From a virus: DNA of 22,668 bases. The stretch lies in the IMG/VR virus record IMGVR_UViG_3300023109_000157, positions 1 to 22,668 of that record. One strand, written 5' to 3'. The notes beneath the pieces were generated by a model. It was not told the origin of the DNA. It did no database searches and saw nothing but the letters and a program-made list of their open reading frames with translations. The position numbers and the translations under genes are program-made. Shown in pieces: positions 5,645 through 13,227 of the stretch (position 1 is its first letter; the number at the start of each line of letters is the position of its first letter).

Positions 5645-6367
5645 ATGGCACTTCCTAAGTGGACAGACGAGCGCACCGACGCTCTCACAACTTTCGTAGG
5701 CGACGAATCGCCTGTATCTCAAGCTACTGTTGCAGAAGCAGCAGATCAACTTGAAACCTCTACTCGTTCTATCTCTAGCAAACTGCGAAAGATGGGCTTT
5801 GATGTAGAGCTAGCTTCTTCTGCTGGTGGCAAGTCCTTCAGCGACTCACAAGAAGCTACCCTAAACGCTTTCGTTACTGACAACAGCGGTCAGTACACGT
5901 ATGCTCAAATTGCAGAGCATTTCGAAGGCGGGTCTTTCTCACCTAAGTCTATCCAAGGCAAGATTTTGTCTATGGAATTGACTGAGCACGTTGCACCTGC
6001 TCCTAAGGTTGAGTCTGTACGAACTTACTCAGAAGCTGAAGAAGTTACTTTTATTGGCATGGTAAACGACGGTGCGTTCGTTGAAGCTATTGCTGCTGAA
6101 CTCGACCGCTCAGTAAACTCTGTTCGTGGTAAAGCACTTTCATTGCTCCGTTCGGGCGATATTGCTGCAATTCCACGTCAAGAGACTACTAAAGGTTCTT
6201 CTAACGTAGATCCTTTGGCAGAAGTTGATGTTGCTGCTATGACTGTAGAAGCTATTGCCGATTCTATTGGCAAGACTGCTCGTGGTGTGAAGACTATGTT
6301 GACACGTCGCGGTTTGACTGCAGCTGACTATGATGGTGCCGCTAAGGCAGCTAAGACAGCTCAGTAA
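5645..6367 (+). CDS. Four-unit winged/Myb-like DNA-binding protein
   Basis: A 240-residue protein built of about four related helix-turn-helix-like units of 40-55 residues. Unit 1 (about 5-57) starts WTDERTDAL and ends SSKLRKMGFDVE; unit 2 (about 63-115) starts FSDSQEATLNAFV and ends IQGKILSMEL; unit 3 (about 126-172) starts YSEAEEVTFIGMV and ends VRGKALSLLRSG; unit 4 (about 193-230) has MTVEAIADSIGKTARGVKTM. Each has a W/F/Y-[TS]-[DE] opening and a final basic helix like a recognition helix. The protein at 2802 has one such unit. Codon choice (GCT, CGT, TCT) is of the highly expressed kind. A strong terminator follows. Array of units plus strong expression suggest a DNA-coating or transcription factor role, but this is inference. 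Confidence 0.82.
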   Translation: MALPKWTDERTDALTTFVGDESPVSQATVAEAADQLETSTRSISSKLRKMGFDVELASSAGGKSFSDSQEATLNAFVTDNSGQYTYAQIAEHFEGGSFSPKSIQGKILSMELTEHVAPAPKVESVRTYSEAEEVTFIGMVNDGAFVEAIAAELDRSVNSVRGKALSLLRSGDIAAIPRQETTKGSSNVDPLAEVDVAAMTVEAIADSIGKTARGVKTMLTRRGLTAADYDGAAKAAKTAQ

Positions 6368-6386
6368 TTACACTTCTGTGTAGGTG

Positions 6387-6418
6387 GGCTGGCTAGGGTC
6401 TTTCTGGTCAGCCTTTTT
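6387..6418 (+). terminator. Rho-independent terminator
   Basis: GGCTGGCTAGG (6387-6397) pairs with TCTGGTCAGCC (6403-6413), 11 pairs including some G-U, around a five-base loop, followed by TTTTT. It lies 20 bases after the four-unit DNA-binding gene and ends the P3 unit. Confidence 0.9.
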
Positions 6419-6435
6419 AATGTTCGGGGGAACGA

Positions 6436-7785
6436 TTGAATATTTCAAGTGCTTTAATGAAGCAGTGTATCATGCTGCAAGATTTTGAAACGTGGAGTTA
6501 TCTACGCAAAGAATACTTGCCTGCAGAATATCATCTGCTATTTAATCATATTGATAAGCACTGCGAAAGTTTTCATGAGTTCCCTACGTTCGATGATCTC
6601 AAGCTAGGCGTTCGACACGGAGCTACTAGAGACAAAGTCTTCGCTATAGAAGCTGTCGATGTAGATATTGATGCCGGAACCTTACTTGAGTATCTCAAAA
6701 ACGAATATACTCAGAAAGAGATATTAAATTCTCTTGATAAGTATATTGATAATTCTGTATTGTTTGCAAGTGCAGAAGAGTCAGTTCAAGAACTTCATCA
6801 GATTGTTCTTGATGTGGAGGACAAGGTTGACCTTGAAGTACCCACAGAAAGTATGCAACGTATTGAATTGTTTGAACCTGAAGAAGAGATTAGCAAATAT
6901 GTTGGTCTTGGACTTAATGCTGATTACGATCACGAGATCAAGTTCTCCCCCCGAGACTTGGTACTTGTGGGAGGCAAGCGCGGTTCTGGTAAGTCTTTAA
7001 CGTGTGCTAATATTGCAAATAATGTATTTCAGTCTGGCCGTTCTGCTATCTACTTCACTATTGAAATGGATAGTCGTTCAATATTGCAACGATGTTGTTC
7101 GATTGCAACTGAAGTGCCATATTCTCGACTTCGCACACAGAATCTTTCTGTTGTAGAGTGGGAGAAGGTGGCCGGCTGGTGGGCAAGTCGCTTCCAGCAA
7201 GGTCAGGACAGGTTGAAAGAATACAGAGAGCGCCGAGACTTCTCTGACTTTCATCATAAATTAACAACTCAGCATGAGCTTCTCCCGACTCAACAGCTAG
7301 ATGTAATTTATGATCCAAGTTTAACTCTTGCTAAAATACGTGCAGAGTTAGATAAGAAAGTCAATAAGATAGAAGCAGGAGTGATCATTGTAGACTATAT
7401 CAACCAAGTAAAACGTTCGGCCGTTCCCTCTCGGGGAGGGCAGTATGATTGGACGGAACAGATTGAAGTATCCAAGGCTCTCAAGGCTATGGCACAGGAG
7501 TATGAATGCACTGTATTCTCTCCGTATCAAACCGATGCTACTGGCGAAGCCAGGTTTGCAAAAGGTATTCTTGACGCCGCTGACGCAGCTTACGCGCTAG
7601 AAACTTGGGATCAAGAAGATGCTTGTATTACATTTAATTGTGTAAAAATGCGAGCAGCTAGTATGAAATCTTTTAGTTCTACTATGGACTGGGAGAGTTT
7701 AAAGATTGGTCCTGAGACAACTTTGACACCAAAGGAGCGTGAAGCTAGCTCTCACAAAACGGATGAAGATATAGACGATCTCTAA
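6436..7785 (+). CDS. DnaB-like replicative helicase
   Basis: A 449-residue RecA-fold helicase that should unwind the fork ahead of the polymerase as a hexameric ring. TTG 6436 is chosen because GGGGG (6426-6430) stands five bases ahead; the next ATG (6457) has no good ribosome site. An N-terminal helical region (about 1-150) precedes the ATPase domain. Walker A is GGKRGSGKS (179-187), then YFTIEMDSRSI (H1a-like, catalytic Glu), and Walker B is VIIVDYINQVK with D320. Later VFSPYQTDATGEARFAKGIL fits the DnaB loop region. The C-terminus is acidic. Priming is supplied separately by the gene at 8990. No P-type promoter is visible between the terminator at 6418 and the start, so it depends on readthrough or on a promoter I cannot see. 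Confidence 0.9.
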   Translation: MNISSALMKQCIMLQDFETWSYLRKEYLPAEYHLLFNHIDKHCESFHEFPTFDDLKLGVRHGATRDKVFAIEAVDVDIDAGTLLEYLKNEYTQKEILNSLDKYIDNSVLFASAEESVQELHQIVLDVEDKVDLEVPTESMQRIELFEPEEEISKYVGLGLNADYDHEIKFSPRDLVLVGGKRGSGKSLTCANIANNVFQSGRSAIYFTIEMDSRSILQRCCSIATEVPYSRLRTQNLSVVEWEKVAGWWASRFQQGQDRLKEYRERRDFSDFHHKLTTQHELLPTQQLDVIYDPSLTLAKIRAELDKKVNKIEAGVIIVDYINQVKRSAVPSRGGQYDWTEQIEVSKALKAMAQEYECTVFSPYQTDATGEARFAKGILDAADAAYALETWDQEDACITFNCVKMRAASMKSFSSTMDWESLKIGPETTLTPKEREASSHKTDEDIDDL

Positions 7786-7792
7786 TATTTTC

Positions 7793-7822
7793 TTGACATT
7801 TGTAGCCCTCTTCGTGTATAAT
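7793..7822 (+). promoter_or_regulatory. Sigma-70 promoter P4, overlapping a terminator
   Basis: TTGACA 7793-7798, 18-bp spacer, TATAAT 7817-7822. The upstream block (AATATTTTC) is the most divergent of the six. The -10 box forms the loop of the terminator at 7806-7842. Confidence 0.85.
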
Positions 7823-7842
7823 AGCGTGAAGAGGGTTTTTTT
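7806..7842 (+). terminator. Rho-independent terminator with promoter -10 in its loop
   Basis: CCCTCTTCGTG (7806-7816) pairs with CGTGAAGAGGG (7825-7835), 11 pairs with two G-U, followed by seven T (7836-7842). The loop is TATAATAG (7817-7824). It ends transcripts coming from the helicase gene. Transcripts begun at P4 (expected start near 7829) lack the 5' arm and should escape it. Confidence 0.9.
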
Positions 7843-7866
7843 ATAACTAATAAAAGAGATAAAATT

Positions 7867-8148
7867 ATGCAAAGTAGTACCTATTACACAAATCGTTATG
7901 GAGATCAATACTTTTGGCACCCTATAAACGAGAATACCTACGAGTTTAAAACGGTTGGAAATTTTACGGAGCACTGTCGTATGGGTTTCAAGGTTTCTGA
8001 CGAAGAAAGAGTCGACTATACAGACTTATTGTTTTTTGACCCTAGTGGTGGTCCTTTTGTGGACTATGCTACAGTAATAGACAACAGAAAAGTGTGCCAT
8101 ATTGAGTGGCATAGTGGGGCTTTCTATGTAGAAGTATGTGACGAATAG
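7867..8148 (+). CDS. Hypothetical protein, 93 residues
   Basis: First gene after P4; ATG 7867 has AAGAGA nine bases ahead. The protein is aromatic and acidic, with two likely beta-rich parts (QYFWHPINENTYEFKTVGNF and VCHIEWHSGAFYVEVCDE) and no membrane segment or signal peptide. I recognise no family. It seems to be the only gene between P4 and P5, so P4 may serve mainly this product, or run on through P5. Confidence 0.75.
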   Translation: MQSSTYYTNRYGDQYFWHPINENTYEFKTVGNFTEHCRMGFKVSDEERVDYTDLLFFDPSGGPFVDYATVIDNRKVCHIEWHSGAFYVEVCDE

Positions 8149-8175
8149 TACCCCCATACTTTCTAAAAATAGTTC

Positions 8176-8204
8176 TTGACTTTTTCTGTTAAATCAAGTA
8201 TAAT
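8176..8204 (+). promoter_or_regulatory. Sigma-70 promoter P5
   Basis: TTGACT 8176-8181, 17-bp spacer, TATAAT 8199-8204, with AAAAATAGTTC ahead. It is the likely origin of the long unit that includes primase, polymerase, phoH and the SF2 helicase. Confidence 0.9.
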
Positions 8205-8232
8205 ATATGCTTATTCGAATGGAGACTTATGT

Positions 8233-8544
8233 ATGGGAATGTTTTACGGTAGTCTAAACCACACCCCTTCAGGACGCAAGAAGAAAAGGAGACCCAGTGT
8301 TAAAAAGAGCACATCTAAGACGTTTACAGATTTCACAACAAGCACGAAGACGTATGCAGATGTTAGACGAGAGTCCGACGTTTATTACCCCTCGAGGGAT
8401 GACACAACTGGTTCTACCCCTCGTAGAGAGTCCCCAAGATACACCGGAACACTCATCCGAGGAATCGCAACAATGCACAAATCAAACGCAGTCCCTGTGA
8501 CTAGTAACCAACAGGCTGTAGACATATCGAGAATGGCAAAATGA
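8233..8544 (+). CDS. Basic conserved phage protein
   Basis: 103 residues from ATG 8233, with GGAGA at 8221-8225. The ATG at 8229 is in another frame and gives only seven codons. The N-terminus MGMFYGSLNHTPSGRKKKRRP is short, aromatic and very basic; the middle is Ser/Thr-rich and probably disordered; the C-terminal block YTGTLIRGIATMHKSNAVPV looks like the conserved core that I recall from other phage genomes. Function unknown. The charge suggests nucleic acid contact. It overlaps the next start by ATGA. Confidence 0.75.
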   Translation: MGMFYGSLNHTPSGRKKKRRPSVKKSTSKTFTDFTTSTKTYADVRRESDVYYPSRDDTTGSTPRRESPRYTGTLIRGIATMHKSNAVPVTSNQQAVDISRMAK

Positions 8545-8828
8545 CTTTAAAAAACAAAAGATTAGCACCTAAAATTACTGAGCTATTTGATAGCTTAGAA
8601 GCAAGTATGTCTTCAGAAGACTACGAACACGCGGATGTTATTCTTGCACGTTTGTCTAAGTATTTTCATGTATTTGATGATGAGCATACAGATTACTATC
8701 AATACGTACAGCATGAAGTAGAGTTGCGTATTCATGGATTAGATGTAGAAGATTATGAGGAGCCTTTGTTCGACTGGGATGGAGATGCTTTGGCATCCGC
8801 AGGTTTCGGAACCGATGAAGATTATTAA
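8541..8828 (+). CDS. Hypothetical acidic protein
   Basis: 95 residues, strongly acidic, with no membrane segment. The first half is helical (ITELFDSLEASMSSEDYEHA), and the end is DWDGDALASAGFGTDEDY. It begins in the stop of the previous gene (ATGA) and its end overlaps the next gene by 14 bases, so it sits in the P5 operon. I recognise no family or motif that would give a function. Confidence 0.7.
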   Translation: MTLKNKRLAPKITELFDSLEASMSSEDYEHADVILARLSKYFHVFDDEHTDYYQYVQHEVELRIHGLDVEDYEEPLFDWDGDALASAGFGTDEDY

Positions 8829-8985
8829 TAAGATATGGCGTATATGGAAGTACTCTATAGGTAGTTTTTCAGATGAGCAAACTGCGGAGTATGATAATGC
8901 AGTAGCTGTAACAAGAAGTTTTATTGTGTTAATAAATGTGATATGTGCCTGTCTTATTATGCTAAATATCCTAAAAAACTGGTGA
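8815..8985 (+). CDS. Small phage membrane protein
   Basis: 56 residues from ATG 8815; the longer open frame upstream only shadows the previous gene. The N-terminus is basic and amphipathic (MKIINKIWRIWKYSIGS), the middle is acidic (DEQTAEYDN), and the C-terminal half is one membrane span (SFIVLINVICACLIMLNIL) ending KNW. From memory small proteins of this layout recur beside phage replication genes, but no role is known. Its place directly ahead of primase could mean a link between replication and membrane; that is a guess. Confidence 0.7.
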   Translation: MKIINKIWRIWKYSIGSFSDEQTAEYDNAVAVTRSFIVLINVICACLIMLNILKNW

Positions 8986-8989
8986 TTAA

Positions 8990-9823
8990 GTGAACGTAGA
9001 AGACCTACTCAGATCAAAAGATATTCCTTACATTCCTAAAGGCGGTGACTTTGTTGTTAGTTGTCTTAACCCTGAGCACGCGGATAGAAATCCTAGTATG
9101 CGTATAGATCAAGTAACTGGTATCTTCAATTGTTTTTCTTGTGAGTACAAAGGTAATTTGTTTACTCATTATGGTGAAAAAGCCAATAAAATGGAGATTA
9201 AGAGACAGCTTCTTAAAAAGAAGATTGATGAAGTAAGATCTGAGAGTATTGGCCTACAAATGCCTGAAGGTTACCTACCTTATGTGGGAAGCTGGAGAAA
9301 TATAGCAGGAGCTACATATAAAGACTTCGGAGCCTTTATTCATGCTGGAAAAGACTTTGTAGGTAGAATATGTTTTCCGGTTCGAGACCGCTCAGGTAGA
9401 ATAGTAGCATTTCAATCCAGAGCAACAGGCGATCAACAGCCTAAGTATTTAAATACGCCTCCAGGTGCAAAGCTACCTTTATTTCCTACAGTTACTCCTA
9501 TTCAAGGGAGAGTTATAATGGTAGAGGGAATATTCGATGTACTTAACCTACACGATAAAGGACTTACAAATGCTGTATGTTGTTTTGGTGTAAAGAATGT
9601 AAATGAAGAAAAACTACAGGTGCTCTCTGTATCAGGAGTAGACGGAGTAGATGTTTTCTTAGATAATGATGATGCCGGCCAGTCCGGGTCTGTAAAATTA
9701 AGGGAGTTGTGCGAGACAGTGGGTCTCGATACTCGTAACATTGCTTTTGGGAACAAAAACATGGATGCGGGTGCATTAACTGAATCTCAAGTAATTAAAT
9801 TAAAGAGTAAATTATATGCCTAA
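8990..9823 (+). CDS. DNA primase (zinc finger plus TOPRIM)
   Basis: 277 residues from GTG 8990, with GGTG at 8981-8984. It makes RNA primers for replication. The zinc-binding part is C25, H30, C48, C51 (CLNPEHADRNPS then FNCFSCEYKG), as in T7 gp4 and DnaG primases. The TOPRIM domain has VEGIFD with catalytic E179 and D183, and DNDD (225-228) for metal binding. SRATGDQQPKYLNTPPGAKL near 140-160 fits the catalytic core. It lacks a helicase domain; the ring helicase is coded at 6436. Its end overlaps the polymerase start by eight bases, so polymerase translation is coupled to it. Confidence 0.93.
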   Translation: MNVEDLLRSKDIPYIPKGGDFVVSCLNPEHADRNPSMRIDQVTGIFNCFSCEYKGNLFTHYGEKANKMEIKRQLLKKKIDEVRSESIGLQMPEGYLPYVGSWRNIAGATYKDFGAFIHAGKDFVGRICFPVRDRSGRIVAFQSRATGDQQPKYLNTPPGAKLPLFPTVTPIQGRVIMVEGIFDVLNLHDKGLTNAVCCFGVKNVNEEKLQVLSVSGVDGVDVFLDNDDAGQSGSVKLRELCETVGLDTRNIAFGNKNMDAGALTESQVIKLKSKLYA

Positions 9824-12083
9824 AGTTGCATTAGTAGAAACTAAACCAAGTAGAACTAATTTCAAATCAGAGTTCGATTTTGACTTCGATCAATTTCAAC
9901 TTTGCTCAGATGCCAGTCTTAAAAAAGTTTTAAAGCGAGACTGCGACATTGACATGAATCCAGACGACTATGAGTGGATTGTACTCGTAGGTTCGGATGC
10001 CATGAAATATTATACCAAACTCAGCTCTGTAACCGAATATTCTGGAAAAAAGGTAGAGGGCAAATTTTTGCCTGTAATCAATCCTGCCATGCTAGCATTC
10101 AAACCCGAAGCAAAAAAGACCTGGGAAGAAAGTGTCAAAAGCATTCATGCGTATGTTGCTGGAGAAGTAGAAGATGTAATTATTGATTCTAGTATTGCTT
10201 TTGGTATACAAGATACGGAACAAGCCAATGAATTTATTGAAGCAGCTATACAGTATGATAGTGACTACATTGCACTCGACTCTGAAACAACTGGCCTTTA
10301 TCCTAGGGATGGTTATATGTTGGGCATTAGCCTTAGCTATGATGGTAAGCGCGGCGCTTACATTGATACTGATTGTTTTAGTAGTAGAACTGAGCAACTT
10401 TTACAACAACTTTTCGATAAGAAAACAGTAGTATTTCATAATGCAAAGTTTGACATGGCATTCTTTGAGTACCACTTTCACTTTAAATTTCCTCAATTTG
10501 AGGATACTATGTTGCTCCATTACCTCATAGACGAGAATCCTGGAGGGCACGGGCTTAAGCAACTAACAATGAAGTTTACTCCTTACGGAGACTATGAAAA
10601 GCCTATGTACGATTGGATAGACCAGTATAGAAAAGAACACGGCATTCTCAAAGACCAGTTCAATTGGGGGGATATTCCTTTTGATGTAATGAAAACATAC
10701 GCAGGTATGGATGCCTTGTGTACTCTTCTTATTTATGAGAAGTTTATTAAAATTAAGCAAAACAAAAAACTAAAATGGGTATATGATAATATACTTATTC
10801 CCGGTACTCGCTTTCTAATAGACACCCAAGATAATGGTGTTCCGTTTGATAAAAAGCGTTTATATGTAGGACAAGATGCAATGCAAACTGATATAGATGA
10901 AGCTATTGCTGCTTTGTATAAAAATGATAATATACAAAGATTCGAGGAACTTAATGGAAAGCCTTTTAATCCCAATTCTACTGTTCAACTTCGTAGTTTG
11001 TTATTTGACTTCTTGGGCCTTAGACCTACAGGAAAGAAAACAGGAACGGGTGCGGACTCTACTGATGCGGAAGTGCTCAACGAACTTAGCCTTCAAAGCG
11101 ATGTACCTAAGCGGATCTTGGATATACGACAAAAATCTAAAATCAAGAATACTTATCTTGACAAGATCATACCTCAACTCGACCGAGATTCTCGTCTCCG
11201 TACTGGGTTCAATCTACATGGTACAACTAGTGGTAGGCTTAGTTCTAGTGGTAAACTTAATATGCAACAGTTGCCTAGAGACAACCCCACTGTGAAAGGC
11301 TGTATTAAAGCATCCGAAGGGCATAAGATCGTAGCTATGGATTTAACAACAGCAGAAGTATATGTTGCTGCGATACTTGCAAAAGATAATGCTCTGATGG
11401 ATGTATTCAAGTCTGGAGGCAACTTTCATAGTACGATTGCTCATAAAGTATTTAGACTTCCGTGTGAACCCGAACAAGTGGCAGAGCTATACCCAGATCG
11501 ACGACAGGCTGCAAAAGCTGTTACCTTTGGAATTATGTATGGTGCAGGTCCTGCAAAGATTAGTGAGCAAGTAACAAAAGATAGTGGAAAATATTTTTCA
11601 AAACATGAAGCTACAGAAGTTATTAATGATTACTTTGGTGCGTTTCACAAACTAAAGGCATGGATTGATGATAATCAAAAATTTATTGAACAAAATGGCT
11701 TCGTTTATTCTTTCTTTGGTAGGAAGAGGAGGCTTCCGAACGTTGCGTCCACCGATGCGGGCATCAGGAGTCATAGCATTCGTTCTGGTCTTAATTTTTT
11801 GGTTCAGTCCGCTGCTTCTGATATTAATCTACTTGGCGCAATAGACATGGGCGAATACATAAAAGCGAACAATATGAAGGCTAGAATCTTTGCGCTTGTA
11901 CACGACTCTATTCTTGCAGAAGTTCCAGAGGATGAAATTGAACACTATAACGAAAAGCTGTTACAGTTTATACAAATGGATAGAGGACTATCTATTCCGG
12001 GAGCCCCGGTTGGATGCGACTTCGATGTTGCAGAAGACTACTCCCTCGGAAAATTCTCAAAAATGTATGGTGATACAATATAA
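9816..12083 (+). CDS. polA: Family A DNA polymerase with 3'-5' exonuclease
   Basis: 755 residues, no 5' nuclease domain (that is coded separately at 19610). The proofreading domain shows DSETTGLYP (Exo I), FHNAKFDMAFF (Exo II) and YAGMDALCT (Exo III). Polymerase motif A is MDLTTAEVYVAA with D509 in place of the usual DYSQIELR, motif B is RRQAAKAVTFGIMYG, and motif C is LVHDSILAE with D697, where the usual Glu after the Asp is Ser698. The residue matching E. coli Pol I F762 is F571, the wild-type Phe form found in many virulent phages. The N-terminal 140 residues show no known domain. ATG 9816 overlaps primase, and the end overlaps the next gene by 17 bases. The function is secure. Confidence 0.96.
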   Translation: MPKVALVETKPSRTNFKSEFDFDFDQFQLCSDASLKKVLKRDCDIDMNPDDYEWIVLVGSDAMKYYTKLSSVTEYSGKKVEGKFLPVINPAMLAFKPEAKKTWEESVKSIHAYVAGEVEDVIIDSSIAFGIQDTEQANEFIEAAIQYDSDYIALDSETTGLYPRDGYMLGISLSYDGKRGAYIDTDCFSSRTEQLLQQLFDKKTVVFHNAKFDMAFFEYHFHFKFPQFEDTMLLHYLIDENPGGHGLKQLTMKFTPYGDYEKPMYDWIDQYRKEHGILKDQFNWGDIPFDVMKTYAGMDALCTLLIYEKFIKIKQNKKLKWVYDNILIPGTRFLIDTQDNGVPFDKKRLYVGQDAMQTDIDEAIAALYKNDNIQRFEELNGKPFNPNSTVQLRSLLFDFLGLRPTGKKTGTGADSTDAEVLNELSLQSDVPKRILDIRQKSKIKNTYLDKIIPQLDRDSRLRTGFNLHGTTSGRLSSSGKLNMQQLPRDNPTVKGCIKASEGHKIVAMDLTTAEVYVAAILAKDNALMDVFKSGGNFHSTIAHKVFRLPCEPEQVAELYPDRRQAAKAVTFGIMYGAGPAKISEQVTKDSGKYFSKHEATEVINDYFGAFHKLKAWIDDNQKFIEQNGFVYSFFGRKRRLPNVASTDAGIRSHSIRSGLNFLVQSAASDINLLGAIDMGEYIKANNMKARIFALVHDSILAEVPEDEIEHYNEKLLQFIQMDRGLSIPGAPVGCDFDVAEDYSLGKFSKMYGDTI

Positions 12084-12561
12084 TACAATTAGTAAGATTC
12101 GATTTCCTGTCTATATTATGCCTAGTGGTAACTGGGATAGGCAGGATGGACTCTTGTTTCTAGAAGGACAGATTATAGATGATAAGAATATGTCCGGAGA
12201 TACACTAGGAATTAGACGTGTGCAAACACCTCATAAGAATCTGTACCCTTTAAAACACCAGATAGAAAACTTTAGAGGGTTATTGAAGTCTAAAGTAAAT
12301 ACTTTTATAGATACTAATGGATTTCCATTTATCTATGAAAAAACTGAGTTCTGTAAACTAAAATACTATAGAATTCAGGCTGTACAGCAAAAAGATACTG
12401 CTTCTGTGCTTACGCTTCATGGAGTAAAGAATCGTTTTGTTATACCTCGTCCTCCTGCTACTGAAATGCGGTATGCAGGAGTCCTACACTACGGAAAAGT
12501 TCCGTGGATTTTATACGAGTATTCCGAAGAACTCTTAAAGGACACTCGAAGGAAAGTATGA
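12067..12561 (+). CDS. Conserved hypothetical phage protein
   Basis: 164 residues from ATG 12067, inside the end of the polymerase gene; the same frame stays open upstream but reads as polymerase shadow. The protein is basic and aromatic with many short strands: IRFPVYIMPSGNWDRQDG, RRVQTPHKNLYPLKHQIEN, EFCKLKYYRIQAV, VIPRPPATEMRYAG and PWILYEYSEELLKDTRRKV. From memory similar proteins lie near replication genes of other phages, without known role. Close coupling to polymerase suggests a replication accessory function, but I see no motif that would prove it. Confidence 0.75.
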   Translation: MVIQYNTISKIRFPVYIMPSGNWDRQDGLLFLEGQIIDDKNMSGDTLGIRRVQTPHKNLYPLKHQIENFRGLLKSKVNTFIDTNGFPFIYEKTEFCKLKYYRIQAVQQKDTASVLTLHGVKNRFVIPRPPATEMRYAGVLHYGKVPWILYEYSEELLKDTRRKV

Positions 12562-12567
12562 TATTAT

Positions 12568-13227
12568 ATGGGTAAACGATCTAAAACACTACAAGGCGCA
12601 AACTTAGATTTGCAAGAAATTGAACCTCTCACTAAAAACCAATTATTAGCTTTTGAAAGCGATAAAAACATGGTTTTACATGGAGTAGCAGGTACAGGAA
12701 AAACATTTATTTCTTGTTACCTCGCCTTTGATGATATGATTAAAGGCACCTACGATAAATTAGTACTTATTCGTAGTGCAGTACCTACAAGAGATATAGG
12801 ATTCTTGCCAGGAAACGAAAAAGAGAAAGCATCTGTTTATGAAGAGCCGTACAAAGATATTTGTATTGAGTTATTTCAACGAGGGGACGCCTACCAAATT
12901 TTAAAAACAAAAGGTCTAGTACATTTTATGACAACATCTTTTATTCGTGGTGTTACACTAAGAAATGCCACAATTATTGTAGATGAGTGTCAGAATATGT
13001 CATTTCACGAATTAGACTCTATCATTACTCGTGTGGGGCAAGAGTGTAGAGTTATATTTTGTGGGGACTTTCGTCAAGCCGATTTATCTAAGAATGGTTT
13101 ACGAGATTTCATCCGTGTATTAAAAGCTATGGAGTGCTTTGATATTGTTGACTTTGAAATCAATGATATTGTAAGAAGTGACTTCGTAAAAGAATACATC
13201 ATAGCAAAGGACCGTCTAGGATTATAA
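12568..13227 (+). CDS. phoH: PhoH-like P-loop ATPase
   Basis: 219 residues. Walker A is GVAGTGKT (39-46) and Walker B is IIVDECQNM with D139 and E140, then a sensor-like VIFCGDFRQADL; all fit the PhoH family, ATPases related to helicase domain 1. The N-terminal PhoH feature, LTKNQLLAFESDKNMVLHGV, is also there. phoH is common in marine phages, but its function in infection is still unsettled; RNA-related work has been proposed. No phosphate-dependent regulatory site is visible here. The ATG stands 13 bases after GAAGGAAAG, a weak ribosome site, and the stop shares its A with the next ATG (TAATG). Confidence 0.93.
   Translation: MGKRSKTLQGANLDLQEIEPLTKNQLLAFESDKNMVLHGVAGTGKTFISCYLAFDDMIKGTYDKLVLIRSAVPTRDIGFLPGNEKEKASVYEEPYKDICIELFQRGDAYQILKTKGLVHFMTTSFIRGVTLRNATIIVDECQNMSFHELDSIITRVGQECRVIFCGDFRQADLSKNGLRDFIRVLKAMECFDIVDFEINDIVRSDFVKEYIIAKDRLGL

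Noticed and set aside
10897-11295. 132-codon + frame inside the polymerase gene
   Set aside because: Out of frame with intact polymerase motifs, rich in Leu and Ser runs typical of shadows, and without a start signal.
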